Origin: Hypomyces perniciosus
Lineage: Eukaryota; Ascomycota; Sordariomycetes; Hypocreales; Hypocreaceae
Direction of reading: 5' to 3'
Assembly: GCA_008477525.1 (NCBI GenBank)
Contig: SPDT01000001.1
Span: 806,001-870,000 of the forward strand
DNA length: 64,000 nucleotides
In this document: positions 34,635-46,300 of the stretch, piece by piece
Layout of the letters: the number at the start of each line of letters is the position of its first letter
Position numbering within the stretch: the stretch's first letter is position 1
Program-made: the position numbers and the translations under genes
Notes under the pieces: generated by a model
What the model was told of the DNA's origin: nothing
Seen by the model: only the letters and a program-made list of their open reading frames with translations
Database searches by the model: none

Positions 34635-35533
34635 ATGGCTGTCCAACCGACGTCATTACGCTCTCGAAGCATAACATCACCACGCAAAGCAAAGGCAACG
34701 CTCGCCCTCAAGGACCGTATTTTCGACAAGTCACCGAAACCCTCCCCGCCAAAACAAGTCGACTCATTCGTAAGTCGAGATCCAATTCTCGTCACATTGT
34801 ACTCCAAAGACAGACAGACACAGAGAGAGAGAGAGGCTGACTATTCGTCTTTTATTTCCAGCGCTTCTTTTCCAAACTCCCTCCCGAGCTCCGTCTCAAG
34901 ATCTGGAACCTCAGCCTCCCAAGCCCACGCCTCGTCTCCATTCAATGCGGCAGCTCTTCGCTCTCTTTATCTGAAACAACCCCCAGCTCTCGCACAACCG
35001 GCTGCATCTCCTCCGCCCCGATCCCCATAAACCTCCACGTCTGCGCCGAGTCCCGCCGCGAGGCATTGAAGATTTACCGCCCATGCTTTGGCTTTGCCCG
35101 CGGGCCTGGCCAAGTCCTCTTTAGTCCGGACTTCGACATCATGTACTTCGGCCCTCGCGAGGGCTTCATGGCTGCCGACTCGCAATTCCACACGTGCATG
35201 GCTCTGTGCGATCCCGCCGAGCTAGCTCGTGTGCGTCGCCTGGCTATCAGCGATGCGCTCTTTTGGATCGACGGCACGTACCGCTCCATGACGGCGGCCA
35301 ATATGACCATGGAGGTGCTGAAGCAGATTGCCCTGCGCATGCCTGGGCTCAAAGAACTGGTCTTTGTGCCGAGAGAGGAGGAGAGCGATGAGGATGGCCA
35401 GCAGGCAGTGTGTGAGCGCATGACGAGGCAGATCCAGACGGCGATGCACAGCATATGTCAGCAGTTCCCGTCTTGGAGACCACCGCCGTGGGGGATTGTG
35501 CCGCTCGATGCGCTTCCATGCCCTGCGGGCTGA
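34635..35533 (+). CDS. 2EXR-domain protein
   Basis: Two exons (34635-34769, 34862-35533) encode 268 residues. The motif RFFSKLPPELRLKIWNLSLP directly after the intron is the signature start of the fungal 2EXR domain, and INLHVCAESRREALKIYRP is its second conserved element (loss of old charge, then CAESR..AL..Y). The rest has the usual hydrophobic repeats ending with FPSWRPPPWGIVPL. The N-terminal 45 residues are basic and Ser-rich. The start is the ATG at 34635; the frame extends upstream only to a TTG. 2EXR proteins are very numerous in filamentous fungi and have no established biochemical function. Confidence 0.85.
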
Positions 35534-36095
35534 AAGGAACCGGGGTTTCTATCTATCTATCTACTATGTGTTGCTATATGTGGGCAGATGGGAGGACCAA
35601 TTCCCATATGACGATGACGAATCAACGATGGCAAGTCGCGGAAACAGCATGGCAGCAGCTGTTGCGGTCATGATACCCCGGAGGGCCACACAATCCCGGT
35701 TCGCCACATACTACTACTCATCCACCTGATCGCTTAGATGAGATGGGAGATGACGAGCGTTTAGCTCTGAATGTGTGAAGGAGAAACCTGCGGCATTAGC
35801 CTAGACATTACGAATACGAATCGTAATATATACGACACTTCCAGCACTCCGGGGGGGCTGCGGAAAGGAAATGAAGGGGGGCGGCGACAGCTCATCATAG
35901 CATACGAACACGGAGGAGTTGCCGCGGCACTCCATTTCCTGGTGAGATTACACATGTGCACTCGCAAGAGTTCAATCAATGTACAATAATCTAAGAAGCC
36001 AAGTAGAAAGAGGCGCTTCGAAATATACCCAAGTTAGATTTACACCGTTTTTGGTCTTTTGAATTACCAAGTGTCTTCTATCGCGCCATGATGAG

Positions 36096-36128
<33 letters not shown>

Positions 36129-36351
36129 ATTACAGCTTGATGGCGAGTGCTGATGTAGAAAAAAAAACGAGCTTGTTGAATGCAAACATATAAGTATGTG
36201 AATACTATGGACGTTATATAGACAGGAATGTATTTTGTTTGGTATCCCAATACTTTTGTTTTATCCCCCCACCCTTTAACCGCAACGCCTCATCTCCCAT
36301 AGTTCAACTCCATACTCTTGATCCTTTCATTCTAGTCTTCTCGGAACACCC
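35534..36351. other. Convergent intergenic region
   Basis: About 820 bp between the ends of the 2EXR and the LCAT-like genes. It contains a (CT)n microsatellite at 36096-36128 and no supported coding sequence. Confidence 0.55.
36096..36128. repeat. (CT)n microsatellite
   Basis: About twelve CT units, interrupted once by TTT at 36121, followed by CTCTC. Confidence 0.95.
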
Positions 36352-38778
36352 TCAACTAGCAGGCACCATAGCACCAAACCCAATGCCCTTCCTCCTGCCC
36401 CTCAACAAGGCCTCCAATGCGCGGCCCACCGCAGGCATGTCCCCCAACATGGTAATGTGTCCACGCTCAGTACTCACCCTCCCACCCTTGACGATGGCGT
36501 AACCCTCTGGGAGCATCGCCTCCTTGGCCAGGACGACGCCATCGCCCGGGCGGAAGACTAGGTCATCGTACGCGTCAGAGCAGGGGATTGCGTCGCGGCC
36601 GTTGACACGCGCGGCGTACACAGTGGGAATGCTCTTCCCGTAGATGACGGCGAGGGGAGGATATGCGTTGGCGACCTGGTGGGAAGAGTTGTGAGCGAGC
36701 TCGGAGCGGAACTGGCGGATAGAGGAGAGTGTGCGGGTCAGGTATTCGAAATTCCGGCGCTGCTGATCTGGGTCCATAGTAGGCGACGAAGGGCATAGGG
36801 GAGTCGGGGTTTGCGTTGTCACACTGTGATGATGGTGAGCCATGTTGTCGCTGTCAAGTTGAGGTGCTATGCCAGCGCGATTTTGGACCTTGGCGAGGTC
36901 AGGGGATTGCTGGTCCTTGCTAGGAATGGCATCAAATCCCGGAATCGAGCATCCCCTCTTCTCAGATTTGCTGTCTCCGCGAGGTCTCAGTAGAGAGTTG
37001 GGTATGAGCGAGGATAGTGGCGAATGCGGCGGCTGTCGATTATACGCTGGCTGCAGCGGTGCAACGCAGGGACTAAGATGCCACTTGACCCAGCTCTCCG
37101 GATCGAGGAAGTCGACAGGGTACTCCTCGCCAGTAGTCTTGTCGATGAAGCAGAATCCATCGTCAGGCAGTAGAGCGAACGAGGTGCGGATGGAAAAGTT
37201 AACTTGGGCCGTAAGCAGCTTGTCGTTGAAAAGCACAGCATCACCGTTACGTAGAGGGCCGAGGATGTTGATACACCTCTGCGGTACACCAGCGTAGAGC
37301 ACTCCAGAAAACAGGTCCGGCCGCTGGTTGACTGCATGTCGCGTGAGGAGCCCACCAAGGCTGTGGGCAATGACGATGGCACCACGGGCTTCAGGGGGGA
37401 CCCCAGGCTGGTTCGATGGCAGCCGCTGAAGGAAATCCAGAAGTCTCTTCGAGAGCCGCGATGGGGTGAGGCGCCAGTCATAGCCGTAATCCCAGACACG
37501 AAGCTTACCCGTACGCGCATTCTCGCATGACCGCAGTTTCTTGAAGAACTTGCGCGAGATATCGATGGGCCCAATGTGCTGGAGCATACCGGAGGGTATG
37601 ATCCGTTCCTCCATTGTCTCCTCGTCCTCGTCATCCAGACCGACTTCTAGGTTGGCCTTGCGCATGTTGAGGCCAATCTTGACGGGCGCCCAGAGCTGCT
37701 GATGAGGGGCCTCGGCGGAGCGTAATACAGAGCCTCGATAGCCGCCCATGATGACAATGTCTCCAGTCAGCTCTTCGAGCACACGATCAAGCGTCATCGA
37801 GTCGTCTTTGGAAGTGCTGCTGGCCTCTCGGTCGATATTCTGCCTCGAGCTCATACTGGGTTCGCTCGAAAAGATTCCGTTGAGAGAAATGGTGGACCTT
37901 CTGGATGCGGCTTGTAGCTTGGCCAGACTGGGCATCTTGAAGTTGGGCACATCAGGTAGGCTGTCTTTTATGGCCATGAACCGTATGTTGACCATCTCCC
38001 GCACGTCCAGGAAGCGATCGTCGTCGCCAAGTGACGAGGCACGAGATAAGCTGTGGTAGAGCATGCTATCATCGGAAGTAACTCTGCGCAAGGCCTGAGG
38101 ACGGACAGGTGGCTCAGCGGGCTGTATCCCAGTTGACAGCCCCCGAGATGAAGCCTGATGCTCAGTATGATTATGATTCAGGCGCGGGCCTCGAAGGATG
38201 CCTGGCCAAGTTGAGCCGCGTTGGTTCTGTTTCCCATCTGAGAAGCTGGGGAAGAATGATTTCGGTAGAGACGGGAGGAGATGAGCCGGTGAGCTCAGAG
38301 ACGGAAAGGCCTGTTGGAGCTTCTTCAAAGCCTCCTGTCCTGCTGATCCTGAGCGTGATCGCGAATGGCCAAACGCTACTCCTAGCATTCCACGGGCCTC
38401 ATTGGAACGTCCGTGCTTAGGCGGCTGATTCAACAATGGGGCTGGCTTGTTGAAGATTTTGGACGCCGGTCGGGGAGAAGCAGACTTGGGAGACGCAGCT
38501 TGTTCTGGAGTCGTGTCTCCATCACCATCCACGTCACCATCCGCATCCGCATGAGGTTCGTCGAAGAACTCGCCCCCTTCAACGCGCCCCAGGGCAGCAG
38601 CCTTTTCGATAGCGGGTGTGTGAGAGGAGGTCAGGTGGCTGGCAGCAGCGCTCATGGCGGGCTGCAGGACAGCCTGGGCATCATCCTGATCCGGAATCAT
38701 GCAATCATCTTCGCCTGTGTCGGTGAGATTGCCGTGGTGCTGAGCTCCTGGAGGCGATTCTAGGATCCTGGCGCTCAT
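36352..38778 (-). CDS. LCAT-like alpha/beta hydrolase
   Basis: A single exon of 808 residues. Residues 1-330 are low-complexity and Ser/Pro-rich with acidic runs. The catalytic region begins with GDIVIMGGYRGSVL near residue 345, the usual oxyanion-side start of lecithin:cholesterol acyltransferase-like lipases. It continues with VWDYGYDWRLTPSRLS and the nucleophile elbow VIAHSLGGLLTRHAV near residue 472. GVLYAGVPQRCINILGPL and ALLPDDGFCFI follow, and a C-terminal strand before LEALLRGRRKGIG. A late VLAKEAMLPEGYAIVKGG and GHITMLGD fits the His-containing end of the fold, giving a Ser-Asp-His triad in principle. Substrate is unknown; phospholipid or acylglycerol is inferred. No signal peptide or membrane anchor is seen, so it is probably intracellular. 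Confidence 0.85.
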   Translation of the reverse strand: MSARILESPPGAQHHGNLTDTGEDDCMIPDQDDAQAVLQPAMSAAASHLTSSHTPAIEKAAALGRVEGGEFFDEPHADADGDVDGDGDTTPEQAASPKSASPRPASKIFNKPAPLLNQPPKHGRSNEARGMLGVAFGHSRSRSGSAGQEALKKLQQAFPSLSSPAHLLPSLPKSFFPSFSDGKQNQRGSTWPGILRGPRLNHNHTEHQASSRGLSTGIQPAEPPVRPQALRRVTSDDSMLYHSLSRASSLGDDDRFLDVREMVNIRFMAIKDSLPDVPNFKMPSLAKLQAASRRSTISLNGIFSSEPSMSSRQNIDREASSTSKDDSMTLDRVLEELTGDIVIMGGYRGSVLRSAEAPHQQLWAPVKIGLNMRKANLEVGLDDEDEETMEERIIPSGMLQHIGPIDISRKFFKKLRSCENARTGKLRVWDYGYDWRLTPSRLSKRLLDFLQRLPSNQPGVPPEARGAIVIAHSLGGLLTRHAVNQRPDLFSGVLYAGVPQRCINILGPLRNGDAVLFNDKLLTAQVNFSIRTSFALLPDDGFCFIDKTTGEEYPVDFLDPESWVKWHLSPCVAPLQPAYNRQPPHSPLSSLIPNSLLRPRGDSKSEKRGCSIPGFDAIPSKDQQSPDLAKVQNRAGIAPQLDSDNMAHHHHSVTTQTPTPLCPSSPTMDPDQQRRNFEYLTRTLSSIRQFRSELAHNSSHQVANAYPPLAVIYGKSIPTVYAARVNGRDAIPCSDAYDDLVFRPGDGVVLAKEAMLPEGYAIVKGGRVSTERGHITMLGDMPAVGRALEALLRGRRKGIGFGAMVPAS

Positions 38779-41156
38779 GTTCCTTCTCCTTGTTTCTAGT
38801 TCAAAGCCTCAGGACGATGGCGCTGTGCAAACAACAGTGTCGGCGGGGATAGAAGACCGGAAGCAATGCCGCGAGACCCAAACAAAAAAAAAGGTGTCAA
38901 TTCATTGACGCTTCCGGATCTGTGTTTGGCGATGTGAATAATAGGGAGCTGATGGGAAGTGCTGAGTGGATAGGAACGATGGAGTGGAGGGTGCAAAGGA
39001 ACGAGATTGGGAGAGCTGTAGAAAGCGATAAATATACAAGGAAGAAAGCCGAGGTAAGAAATGTATTCACAAGGTCAAAGTTCACAAAAAGGGAGAAGGG
39101 CATCGTAGGGCTATTATTATATGAAGACATCAACAGAGAAAAGCCGGGCCAGCCGGTGCCCGATCTAAGCTTAATATGCAAGTTGGCTGTACAAAAAGAG
39201 CTCCGCTCCTATGAAATAATAATCCTAATGCTAGTAATGCTAATGCTGGTACTCCGTAGTACTAGTACGAGGACTCGTAGCTACGAGTGAAGCGGTTGAT
39301 TGGCCATGCGATTCCTGTGCTAGAAGCAATTCGGCGATATCTGACTGAATAAGGCAGCACAGAAGATCGCGATCAGCCTGGGGAATGCGGGCTGAACTTA
39401 TTAGTAGTACTACTACTGGCTTTGGGACGTTGCGCCATGACGAAAAAGGCGTCTTTTTGCTGGCTCCGTTTGGCCTCCATATGTATATACCTTATATAGT
39501 ATATGCATGTAGTACTACTGCTACATACTAATTCGTAAGCACTACTACTACTACTTCTATACTATGCGAGATGTGAGGACCCCGGAATATGGGCCCTGTC
39601 AACCCACCCTTTTCATGTGATGACGTGGAATTAGAAATCTGAAATCTGAAATCTGAAACCCGAAACCAACGGCCCTTGCCGATTGAACGAAAGGGTGCGA
39701 TGCGGAGACTCTCTTCCGTTCGTTCGCATGGAGAGAGTCAAATGCTGGCTCAGACGCCAAAGCCACATGGAGCGGATCAGATACGCCAACCTCCCGGTCA
39801 CACACATTCATCTTCTCCTCCCGTTCATTCGGGGACTCCGGACTCTGTTCTGGAACCTACGCAAGCGCCCTCTTATTGAAGTGACAGCCACAACAGTTGC
39901 GTTTGCTCTCAAGACCCCTGGTTGAAAGACTAAAGGTTACATATTCGTACTTCAGCCCTTGGTTACTTCTCCTTCGCACAGAGCTTTAATACTAACAAGG
40001 TACAGAATAAACAGCCACAGATGCTCCCGGTTGTTTTGCTACTCAATCATGGAATCCATGACTATTGATCGTTGGCACCCCCTACGCAAACCAGGCCCAG
40101 GCAAGATGTATTCACTCAGCCGAAACAATCGGGAGTAAGCGTCCGGACACCTGCCCTTCTCCACACGGACTGGCCGTTGCAGCACATGATTCAACAACAC
40201 CAAGCTCCAGAACATGTAGATTTGATGCTCAGGTCTTTTGGTCAGGGCGTCCATATCCCTGTCCGCCAACGGGATCAACTCCGCGAAGTGTATCTGTTTG
40301 CGCAGTGGGATCAATTCACTGCACCTGCAAAACTCAGGCTCATGCCGTTTGGTATACATGGCAGAGTGCTTACTGGACCCCAAGGACTAGTCATTCTCCC
40401 AATGGCAAATCCAGCAATATCCCGCCAAAAGTATTCACATCAAGTATATGCAAACAACCATGGGGGCAGACTTGGGTATATATTGGCAGTTTCAACTCCA
40501 GAGACTGTCCCCTGACAAGCTCACCAAAACATAGCTCTCAAAGCTTACCACACCGATCTGGAATCCCCCTCCAAGACCCTCTCACAAGCTCACCACGACA
40601 TCACTCTGAATATCCGGCTCGGCTCAGCTCCACGCACCCCTGATTACGATTCAAACGCAATCGAATCTACGACATACGTCCACCAGATCAACGGAAACGA
40701 CGTCTTCCAACGAATGTGTCATCCTTGACACAGAGTGCCCTGGGAATGAGAGGTTCTTAATTCCTAAGGTTCCTGGAGATTGCCATGTGTGCAGGAGACA
40801 TACCCCAACTGCCTTTACGCATTGCTATGCTTGTGGTCATGAACTCAGCGAAAGGACCAAAGTATGACTGCTCTCTACATGAAAGTCTACCAGGATGTTG
40901 GCTAATTCCTTCCAGAACAAATGCTGCGACGCCCTGGGGGCTTCAAAGCCCCCAGCCTTGCCTGAGAAAGTCAAGAAAGCCTAAAGGCCATAATGAGGAG
41001 AGAGGAGGGAGTGGAGAGCTCTGCCTCACATGAAAATTAGTTGACAAACGAAATCCCTTGACCACAGTTGAATGTGGATGCTGCTTACAGTTTTGAATCT
41101 CGTTGAAGGGATCCAACTGACCATAACAACCCTAGAACAAATCACACGCCCAGTCC
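38779..41156. other. Intergenic region with weak coding candidates
   Basis: About 2.4 kb. The first few hundred bases should be the leader and promoter of the LCAT-like gene. Triplet runs and a decamer-like GTACTCCGTAGTACTAG occur at 39247-39265, and three copies of AAATCTG at about 39635-39655. Several open frames at 39.7-40.6 kb on both strands overlap and have no recognisable domain. One Cys-rich frame at 40610-40867 is listed separately. Confidence 0.45.
40610..40867 (+). other. Possible exon with a C-x2-C...C-x2-C zinc ribbon
   Basis: An 85-codon frame without an ATG, open from just after a stop at 40607-40609 to a stop at 40865-40867. It reads ECVILDTECPGNERFLIP, then CHVCRRHTPTAFTHCYAC: two CxxC pairs ten residues apart, a plausible zinc ribbon. 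It would need an upstream exon. A possible splice donor (GTATGA) lies at 40862. It may also be a remnant or chance. No family is recognised. Confidence 0.25.
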
Positions 41157-41519
41157 TCAAATGTCCTTGGTGAGCTTGTGGTCCTTCCTGCCTTTCGTGC
41201 ACAACTCAAACGACACGTCCACATCCATGACTGGCATCCCAGCAATCTCGAAACACTCGCGGAGACGTGTCTTGAACTCGCGCATGACAGGGAGGTGCCC
41301 ATGCTCTATATAAACGGTTTCGGCAGCGATCCATTCTTTCGGCACAAATCCAGCCATATCCCACTCAGCCAGTGCAAGCAACGGCTCCTCTGGCACGTAG
41401 TTGGGATCCGAACTAGCCCTGGATAAAGCGAGCCTTGCTGCATTGCCCGTCCGGAGTCGTATTCCTGCCATATTCAAGTCTTGGCAAGAAAAATAAAACA
41501 AGTCACACGTCATTCCCAT
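41157..41519 (-). CDS. Hypothetical protein, possibly a gene fragment
   Basis: A 120-codon frame with protein-like composition, including VPEEPLLALAEWDMAGFVP and KEWIAAETVYIEHGHLP. The stretch EWDMAGFVPKEWI recalls the late segment of fungal phosphotransferase (APH-like) proteins, but the rest of such a kinase is not visible upstream, so this would be a truncated remnant. A second Met at 41468 (MAGIRLRTGN) could be the start. An open frame directly upstream (41707-41510) might be another exon, but I could not connect them. Expression is unknown. Confidence 0.3.
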   Translation of the reverse strand: MGMTCDLFYFSCQDLNMAGIRLRTGNAARLALSRASSDPNYVPEEPLLALAEWDMAGFVPKEWIAAETVYIEHGHLPVMREFKTRLRECFEIAGMPVMDVDVSFELCTKGRKDHKLTKDI

Positions 41520-42715
41520 CTCTTTGCAGTTCTTTCATGCATCGATTGTTCTTTGTTCTTTGAACTCATCAATGCTCTTTGACATGGCAGCCATTCTGCC
41601 AAGCGAACATCTATTTTAACAAAGACATAAAAACCTTGCGTGAACTCGGGTCTTGTGCTGTTCCATTCCAGTATTCTCCGAATGGGGGGAGTAAATGGAC
41701 AATCCAAAATGCTACGAACCGTGGCACTGCCGTTTGGTCTTCTCCGAACCGCCTGATGAACGTCCTGTTTGTCATATTGGGGGGCCTTGAAACCAAAACC
41801 ACCATGTCTTTGACGCCCCCTTTGCTTCTGTCATTCCTCTTTGCCCCTCTCTTTCATCCTTTTCTTTGTCCACTCATGCAGGTTCTGCTGCCATTATGAC
41901 CAGTCTTCAGCCTCCGCCCTGTTTGCTCGGACTCAGAGCTAGCTCGGCTCTACCCTCTCCGCTGCCGTCCGCAGCAAGTGTAATACCTCGAAGAATTACA
42001 GGCGGCGTTGGGCATTCAGATACATCCGACCCATAAGCGTGACAAAAGGAACATAGTACTTGCGAGTCTCTTCAAGAGGGTGTCTCCCTTGAGGTAGTAC
42101 ACCAAATAGATATTCTTGGACAATCACTCCAGAGACGGTGAACATCGGATAGAAACAACCCAACATGTGGTCTACATTTCTTGCAACTAGTTGATACCCA
42201 ACCCATCACTAACTCCATAATAAACATACATGCCGCTGTTTCTCATCCTCTTCCTCCTTCGCTGCTGTTCCCGAGGCATCAAACCAACGTTCGCAGCCAG
42301 GAATCTCATCCAACGACCCCTCCATTTCAAGACAGGGGCATACTCCATGCATGACATGCTCACTTTCTTCCCATTCATATTTTTTACTTCCTTCTGGATA
42401 TGCCAGATTCATCGAGTAGATCCCCTGATCAAGAGGCATTACTCATCAACCTATAAGTTGATCTCCTTTCCTGTTCTTCTCAGCGCTTCGAGGGAAATGT
42501 TCGGGGAATAAAAGAAAGTGTTGAACATGGTACAACCGAAGGAAGGTATTATCAAAGATGAAAAAAAAAGGAAATTGAAAAGGAATGAGAAAACCCAAAA
42601 CGAAAATTAAGGGCAAGGCAGAAAATCCCAAAGCAATTACAACGATTAGACAACTCTTTCCCGTTATTTCTTTTGACTCCTGCGCGCGAGAGAATCCACG
42701 TAGGATGTGAACGCT
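41520..42715. other. Intergenic region, no gene seen
   Basis: About 1.2 kb between the hypothetical frame and the 3' end of mrn1. Small open frames on both strands have no support. The last 300 bases are A-rich on the plus strand and probably the mrn1 3' untranslated region. Confidence 0.45.
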
Positions 42716-45076
42716 TCAGTTGGCCACCTCTTCCTCCACCCATCCGTTCAGGCCTCCTTGAATAGCCAAGCCAAAGCCGGCTGCCCCCATGCCACCATAG
42801 CTGGCCTGGTACTGGTGACCACGTCTTTCGCCCTCGCTACCGGGAACACTATTCGGGCTACTGCCTCCATTCTCGAATCCAGGGGCAAGGACTGGAAGAC
42901 TGACAGCACGACTATGCTGACCTCGACCATTGCCCGGGGCGAGCAGGCCGCCAATAGTGGTGGCCCCAGAAACATTCATAGGATAGCCATTGGAGATGCT
43001 AGCGGACTGTCCATGGCCACCAATGTGTCCTTGCTGGGGAACCTCTAACGTCAACTCGTTCGACTGCGCGGTGTTGAAGAGAATGTTTTGCTGCACAGAC
43101 ATCTGCTGCTGCTGATGTTGCTGCTGCTGAGCCTGCTGCTGCATGTGGTTCAGATACATCGTCAACGGATTATTGGAGGCATTGAAGAGAGTGGCTGCCG
43201 ACTGGGGAGTCGATCCGTTTGAAGGCGAGCTGCCGTTCTGGGAGCCGTTGGGAGGGGGGGAAGAAACTCCATCACCACGGGGAGAGTTTTGCTGCTGAAT
43301 CTGTCGAGGAGGATTTCCACATCGATCCTTTCCGAAGTTAACCTTGAATCTCTTGTATTCATCCTTGCCACGGATAGCCTCGATCGCCTTGATAGCATTG
43401 GCGATGTTGGTGAAGTTGACAAAGGCACAGCTCTTCTCACGGAGCGTGTTAACCAGCTCGATCTCGCCATACTCTGAAAAATCTTGGCGAAGGCGATCCT
43501 CACTCCAACTCTCATCGAGATTGCCGATGTAAACATTCCGTGAGGCTCCACCGCTGACGGCAAGAGCAATCGCCGGTGGCAGCGCTCCAGAGTGTTTGCC
43601 CCAGCCAATTTTAAGCCTTCGGTTGTGAATCATGAGGCCTTGTAAGTTGCTTAGAGCATAGAATGAAGCAGCAGCGGTGGGATCAATAAAGGTCACGAAG
43701 CAAATGTGCTTGTCCGGAATGTAGCGGATGTGATGCAACAGTCCACCCCTGACAACGTTGCAGATCTCCTCAATCGTAGTCTCGGGATGAATATTTCCCA
43801 GATAGATCGTGCGGTTACCAAGGTTATTCATTCCACCGGCGCTGGTAGCAACAGCTGCGGCGGCCACGGATTGCTGTGCAAGAGCGTTTGAAATGAGGTC
43901 GCGGTCAGCACCAGTCAGCATATGGGCATAGCCTGGTGCGATGCCTAGATACTGGGCAGCATTCTGCTGCTGTGTCTTGGAAACGTACGCACACCTATCC
44001 TTGCCGTAGTACACACGGCGAGGAGCTTGCCACTTGGGCTCTTGGGGGAGCTGGGTCACAGCTTTGATAGCGTTGGCAATGGACAAGTAGTGGACAAATG
44101 CGATGTTCTTCTCCCGCACGATCTTGATGGTATCGATGGCACCAAATTTGCCAAGGTCTTCACGGAGCTCATCCTCAGTGATGTCCTCGGGCAAGTTGCC
44201 GAGATACACATTTCGCGAAGCACCAGACTGTTGAACAGCCAAGGCAACAGAGGTTGGAACCTGCGAAGGCTTGCCCCAGCCAACCTTGATATCCTGACCC
44301 TTAATGCAGAGCTTTTTCAAGATGGCATCTGAGTGGAAATGGGTGGCGGAGCTAGCGTCCAAGAAGGAGATGAAGGCGCAGTTCTTGTCAGGGAGCAGGC
44401 GAACTGACTCAATTTGACCGCTTCTGACGTGACCCAGAATCTCTTCGGCACTTGTGTCTGGAGGAATGTTTCCAAGGTAGACTGTCCTGCTAGTTCCGGT
44501 GACAACACCAGCGCCCATAGAGACAGGTGAAGTTGGCTGCATCGAAGCCTGCATGCTGTAGGCCGCAGTTGGTGACTGGGGAGGGAAGAACTGAGGCGCC
44601 CCGTAGGCCGATGGAGAAACAAGAGCCTGGTAAGACTGGGGAGACATGGCCTGCTGCACGGGACTGGACACACCACCATTGTGCTGCTGGGTGTTCACTT
44701 GCTGATGCTGGACCTGCTGGAAGGCAGAGAGCGTCTGAAATTGAGGACTTCCAAAGGTTGCAGGGCTGCCGGGCTGGAAGGGACTGCCAAGGAGAAGCTG
44801 CGAGGGGAGCAGAGGAGTGAACTGCATATCGAACGCAGTCCCAGGCGTAGTCATCTCATGACCATTGGCTTGCTGGTTTTGGGCCATGCTTTGGGTGTTC
44901 AGCGAAGGAATATTGCCACGACGGGGATGACGATCAGCGAAGCCCGTAATGTTGGAGGTGAAGGCGCCGTGAGAAAAACCAGTGTCGCTGTTGGATGGCT
45001 TCGAAGCATGTCCGAAGCGAGCGCCATTGGCACCATTTGGAGCACCTTGGCCAACTGATCCATTGATCTCCTGCAT
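42716..45076 (-). CDS. mrn1: Mrn1-type RNA-binding protein with four RRMs
   Basis: A single exon of 786 residues. Residues 1-190 are Gln/Ser/Pro-rich. Four RNA-recognition motifs follow: [13 protein letters not shown] (from about 195), [13 protein letters not shown] (about 287), [13 protein letters not shown] (about 421) and [13 protein letters not shown] (about 512). Each RNP-2 has its RNP-1 partner ([32 protein letters not shown]). Linkers with WGKPSQVP and [10 protein letters not shown] are characteristic of yeast Mrn1 and its fungal orthologues. The C-terminus is poly-Gln and Gly/Ser-rich. Mrn1 binds mRNA leaders and links to chromatin remodelling and cell-wall transcripts in yeast. The start at 45076 is the first Met in frame, ahead of [10 protein letters not shown], and follows a long pyrimidine-rich leader. 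Confidence 0.93.
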   Translation of the reverse strand: MQEINGSVGQGAPNGANGARFGHASKPSNSDTGFSHGAFTSNITGFADRHPRRGNIPSLNTQSMAQNQQANGHEMTTPGTAFDMQFTPLLPSQLLLGSPFQPGSPATFGSPQFQTLSAFQQVQHQQVNTQQHNGGVSSPVQQAMSPQSYQALVSPSAYGAPQFFPPQSPTAAYSMQASMQPTSPVSMGAGVVTGTSRTVYLGNIPPDTSAEEILGHVRSGQIESVRLLPDKNCAFISFLDASSATHFHSDAILKKLCIKGQDIKVGWGKPSQVPTSVALAVQQSGASRNVYLGNLPEDITEDELREDLGKFGAIDTIKIVREKNIAFVHYLSIANAIKAVTQLPQEPKWQAPRRVYYGKDRCAYVSKTQQQNAAQYLGIAPGYAHMLTGADRDLISNALAQQSVAAAAVATSAGGMNNLGNRTIYLGNIHPETTIEEICNVVRGGLLHHIRYIPDKHICFVTFIDPTAAASFYALSNLQGLMIHNRRLKIGWGKHSGALPPAIALAVSGGASRNVYIGNLDESWSEDRLRQDFSEYGEIELVNTLREKSCAFVNFTNIANAIKAIEAIRGKDEYKRFKVNFGKDRCGNPPRQIQQQNSPRGDGVSSPPPNGSQNGSSPSNGSTPQSAATLFNASNNPLTMYLNHMQQQAQQQQHQQQQMSVQQNILFNTAQSNELTLEVPQQGHIGGHGQSASISNGYPMNVSGATTIGGLLAPGNGRGQHSRAVSLPVLAPGFENGGSSPNSVPGSEGERRGHQYQASYGGMGAAGFGLAIQGGLNGWVEEEVAN

Positions 45077-46300
45077 CCCAAGAAGGTGAGGGGGGACAAG
45101 GGAGTCCCGCCCGGTGTGTCCTAGAACAGCCGTTTTGAAAGATTGGGTGTGCCTATAAAAGGCACGAAACGATAGCTGGCGGTGTGATCTCGAACAAGCG
45201 AGGACGAATTGCGGAGCTCGAGGAAGAGTCTTTGGCGAGCTTAAGCGTGCTCAGGAACTGGTTGAAGCAATTGAGCAAAGCTAGCTATTGAGCAAGGCTT
45301 GATTAGGCCTAAGTCGAGAGCTATATCGAAAGATATAATAAAAATCGCTATGTATGCAACGTAATTCTGTTCGAAGCAGATTATACACTGGTGTCGAAGA
45401 TCGGAAGATAGTCCGTGATTGCAGCCATACACTGTCAAGAGACGATGTAGCAGAGAGCGTGAAGCTAGCAATCAGTATGTATTTCGAGTTGAAAATCGTT
45501 CGAGTTGGCGCTAAGGTGCAGTCGAACAAAGCAGGTAACAGATTTTCGAACGTTGACGAGCGAGCGTACGAAGCTAGAAGACGAACAGATGACGTTGCAG
45601 AGAACGTGCGAGTCCCCAGATGCGAAGTGTATGGGTCGAGCAATAAAGTATTAGTAAAAATATAGGCTGAAAGACCGTCGCAAGGTTGAAGGTGCGTCTC
45701 TGGAGGAAGCTTTTCGGTGGATCCGTATCCGATTCTCGAGAGCGTCTAGGAAGAGCGGCTAGACGAGAAGACACCGGCAAGACAAAGGTCCAGATTCTCC
45801 CTTGGCTTGAGAAAAGCCGCGGTTGAAGACGACACACGAAGGATTGAGTGCTCAAACCTTAGCGTAGGGGATGTAGGAAGGAGGGAGGTCGGAAGAGGAG
45901 GAGGAGGAGGAGGAGGAAGAAGAGGTTGAAGAGGAAGAGGAAGAAGGAGAGCAATGATGGAGCAACGAAGAAAGAAGTGATAAACAAAATGACGGACGAA
46001 GGCGAAGCGTTTACCAGCGGCAGTTGGCGAGGCGCAACGCGAGCAAGGGGCAGAAGGAAGAAGAAAAAGAGGAAACCCTGAAGCCAGGGGAAGCACAGAG
46101 TAGGAGGCGGAAGAGTTAGAAAGAGTGGAGGTCTGGAAGAACAGGAGAGGAAGCGAAAGAGAGGAAGACGAGAAAAGCCAGGGGTGCTTTGGCTGTTGGT
46201 GTGGCTCGCGTGGGTTGGCAGCAGCAGAGTAGCGGTAACGGGTACCTCAGCCACAGTGCTCGGCGCGCAGGGCGAGGAGGTATCGCCGTACCTAGCCTAG
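45077..46300 (-). promoter_or_regulatory. Long pyrimidine-rich leader/promoter of mrn1
   Basis: On the minus strand about 1.2 kb upstream of mrn1 is rich in C and T, including (TCC)n at 45897-45925 and further CT-rich runs to about 46150. On the plus strand this reads as GGA/GAA repeats. Open frames through it on the minus strand are Leu/Ser/Phe-rich artefacts of the CT bias. Such tracts are typical of strong fungal promoters and long 5' leaders; a leader intron cannot be excluded. Confidence 0.5.

Noticed and set aside
45340..45665. 103-codon plus-strand frame upstream of mrn1
   Set aside because: It is antisense to the mrn1 leader and rich in Arg, Glu and Val from the purine-rich strand; no domain.
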